Both the position numbers and the translations under genes were made by a program. A model generated the notes under the pieces. That model was not told where the DNA came from, searched no databases, and saw nothing but the letters and a program-made list of their open reading frames with translations. From contig NZ_DATDMY010000229.1 in NCBI RefSeq assembly GCF_036518555.1, forward strand, positions 1-6,768: 6,768 nucleotides of DNA, given 5' to 3'. Origin of the DNA: Dokdonella_A sp036518555. GTDB lineage: Bacteria; Pseudomonadota; Gammaproteobacteria; Xanthomonadales; Rhodanobacteraceae. Below are positions 6,206 through 6,768 of the stretch, piece by piece (positions within the stretch are counted from its first letter, which is position 1; the number at the start of each line of letters is the position of its first letter).

Positions 6206-6331
6206 CGACTGTGACCGTGAAACATGCTGGATGTTCGGCCGACCGCCGCGGACACCCTGCATGAAGGTCGGAAGGAGTGGCCGGTGCGGCGTTGCCTCCC
6301 GGGACGGACGCAGATGGCGGCGGGCGTCGGG

Positions 6332-6374
6332 ACGGCCCGCGTCGACGGCCGATTGCACGGCCGCCGCAACGGCC
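6332..6374 (+). repeat. Four ACGGCC direct repeats with 12-13 nt period
   Basis: ACGGCC occurs at 6332-6337, 6345-6350, 6357-6362 and 6369-6374, giving start-to-start distances of 13, 12 and 12 nt. The spacers between copies are not conserved. The cluster is midway between the two divergent genes and could be an array of binding sites or a chance result of the local GC-rich, CpG-rich composition. Confidence 0.4.
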
Positions 6375-6473
6375 ATGCGCGCACGACGTCTGCAGGCTTC
6401 GGCAACGGGCGTTCGACGCTGAACTCGGGCTGCACGCGTGCGCGGGAACCAGTTTGAATCGCGCCGCGTTGCC

Positions 6474-6503
6474 TTGATCGCCGCGCTCGGACGCCGCTAG
6501 CCT
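6474..6503 (+). promoter_or_regulatory. Candidate sigma-70-like promoter of the DUF4440 gene
   Basis: TTGATC (6474-6479) and TAGCCT (6498-6503) are separated by 18 bp and lie 28 bp ahead of the start codon. Both hexamers keep the most conserved positions (TTGA; TA...T) in a strongly GC-rich background. The match is only moderate. Confidence 0.4.
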
Positions 6504-6531
6504 GTCGGCAGCGACGACGTCGGAGGTGGAT

Positions 6532-6768
6532 ATGGACCGAGACCAGGCCGAAGCACTGTGGCGACTCGAAGAGCAGTTCTGGACCGGTTCGGCGCAGTTC
6601 TACGAGGCCCAGCTCGCGCGCGAAGCGCTCATGGTGCTTCCGCCGCCGGCCGGCGTGCTCGACCGCACCGCGACGATCGAGTCCATTCGCTCCGGCGCGC
6701 GCTGGCGGCACGTTTCGATCGAGAAGCGCCGGGCCGCATCCAGCGGGCCGGCGACGGTGGCGCGCGCG
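6532..6768 (+). CDS. DUF4440/SnoaL-like (NTF2-fold) protein, truncated by window end
   Basis: The first 79 codons of a rightward gene that runs off the window without a stop. The start at 6532 has an excellent ribosome site, GGAGGTG (6522-6528), with five bases between GGAGG and ATG. The product begins MDRDQAEALWRLEEQFW and continues with AQFYEAQLAREALMVLPPPAGVLDR (about 22-46), TATIESIRSGARWRHVSIE (47-65). The pattern of an N-terminal helix with paired acidic residues, a Phe-Tyr helix with a following strand ending in MVLPPPAGVL, and then an Ile-rich helix leading to ARW is typical of small NTF2-like DUF4440/SnoaL proteins of about 120-140 residues. These are varied in function (enzymes, ligand binding), so no substrate is proposed. 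It is divergent from psiE across a long gap and probably independently transcribed. Confidence 0.75.
   Translation, partial: MDRDQAEALWRLEEQFWTGSAQFYEAQLAREALMVLPPPAGVLDRTATIESIRSGARWRHVSIEKRRAASSGPATVARA

Larger units (their letters stand above)
6101..6531. other. 431-bp gene-free divergent region between psiE and DUF4440 gene
   Basis: I find no protein gene I can support here; open frames on either strand are Arg/Pro-rich and resemble no family. The stretch holds the psiE ribosome site and possible promoter, an AACAT/ATGTT inverted repeat (6221-6225, 6231-6235), a cluster of four ACGGCC repeats (6332-6374), and a probable promoter and ribosome site for the rightward gene. It is long for a divergent gap in such a compact region, leaving room for a small RNA, but no sRNA signature is evident. 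Confidence 0.5.

Noticed and set aside
6200..6230. Pho box in front of psiE
   Set aside because: There are TTCAC and GTCAC half-matches, but they are 6 nt apart instead of the 11-nt period of PhoB repeats, so the match is not acceptable.
6101..6376. 92-residue N-terminal extension of PsiE to 6376
   Set aside because: The extra residues are Arg/His/Pro-rich without family similarity, and the start at 6100 has a strong ribosome site.

Overview
This is a high-GC chromosomal window with dense coding, strong third-position G/C bias and long spurious antisense reading frames. The style, and the combination of a Tat-exported PhoD-type phosphatase, a TerC/Alx-type membrane protein and a membrane-anchored AraC-type regulator, suggest a GC-rich proteobacterium. 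A member of the Lysobacter/Xanthomonas group is my best guess, but no rRNA or marker gene confirms it. I see no tRNA, rRNA, CRISPR array, insertion sequence or phage gene.

Left block (144-2250): two divergent genes share a 190-bp intergenic region. On the minus strand is a multi-pass DUF2306 membrane protein. On the plus strand is a 367-residue regulator with an N-terminal multi-helix membrane region and a C-terminal AraC-type DNA-binding domain. The space between them carries a perfect 18-bp palindrome and a pair of GTTTA direct repeats 11 nt apart, both candidate operators. The regulator probably controls its neighbour, itself, or both.

Middle block (2342-6100, all minus strand): in transcription order, a PsiE-family four-helix membrane protein, a TerC-family integral membrane protein and a PhoD-family alkaline phosphatase with a twin-arginine signal. 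Gaps are 97 and 161 bp, so psiE-terC may be one transcript and phoD may be partly or wholly co-transcribed. A hairpin sits directly after the terC stop codon, and a longer one lies between the convergent ends of phoD and the AraC-type gene. A possible theme is envelope phosphate acquisition plus metal supply to an exported metallophosphatase; this is inference from family roles.

Right block (6101-6768): a 431-bp gene-free stretch holds the probable divergent promoters of psiE and of a rightward gene with an excellent ribosome binding site, plus four ACGGCC repeats spaced 12-13 nt apart. The rightward gene is a DUF4440/SnoaL-like (NTF2-fold) protein cut off by the window end.

Nothing here is clearly a new system. 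The items most worth a second look are the TerC-PhoD adjacency, the operator-like palindrome between the AraC-type regulator and the DUF2306 gene, and the ACGGCC repeat cluster.
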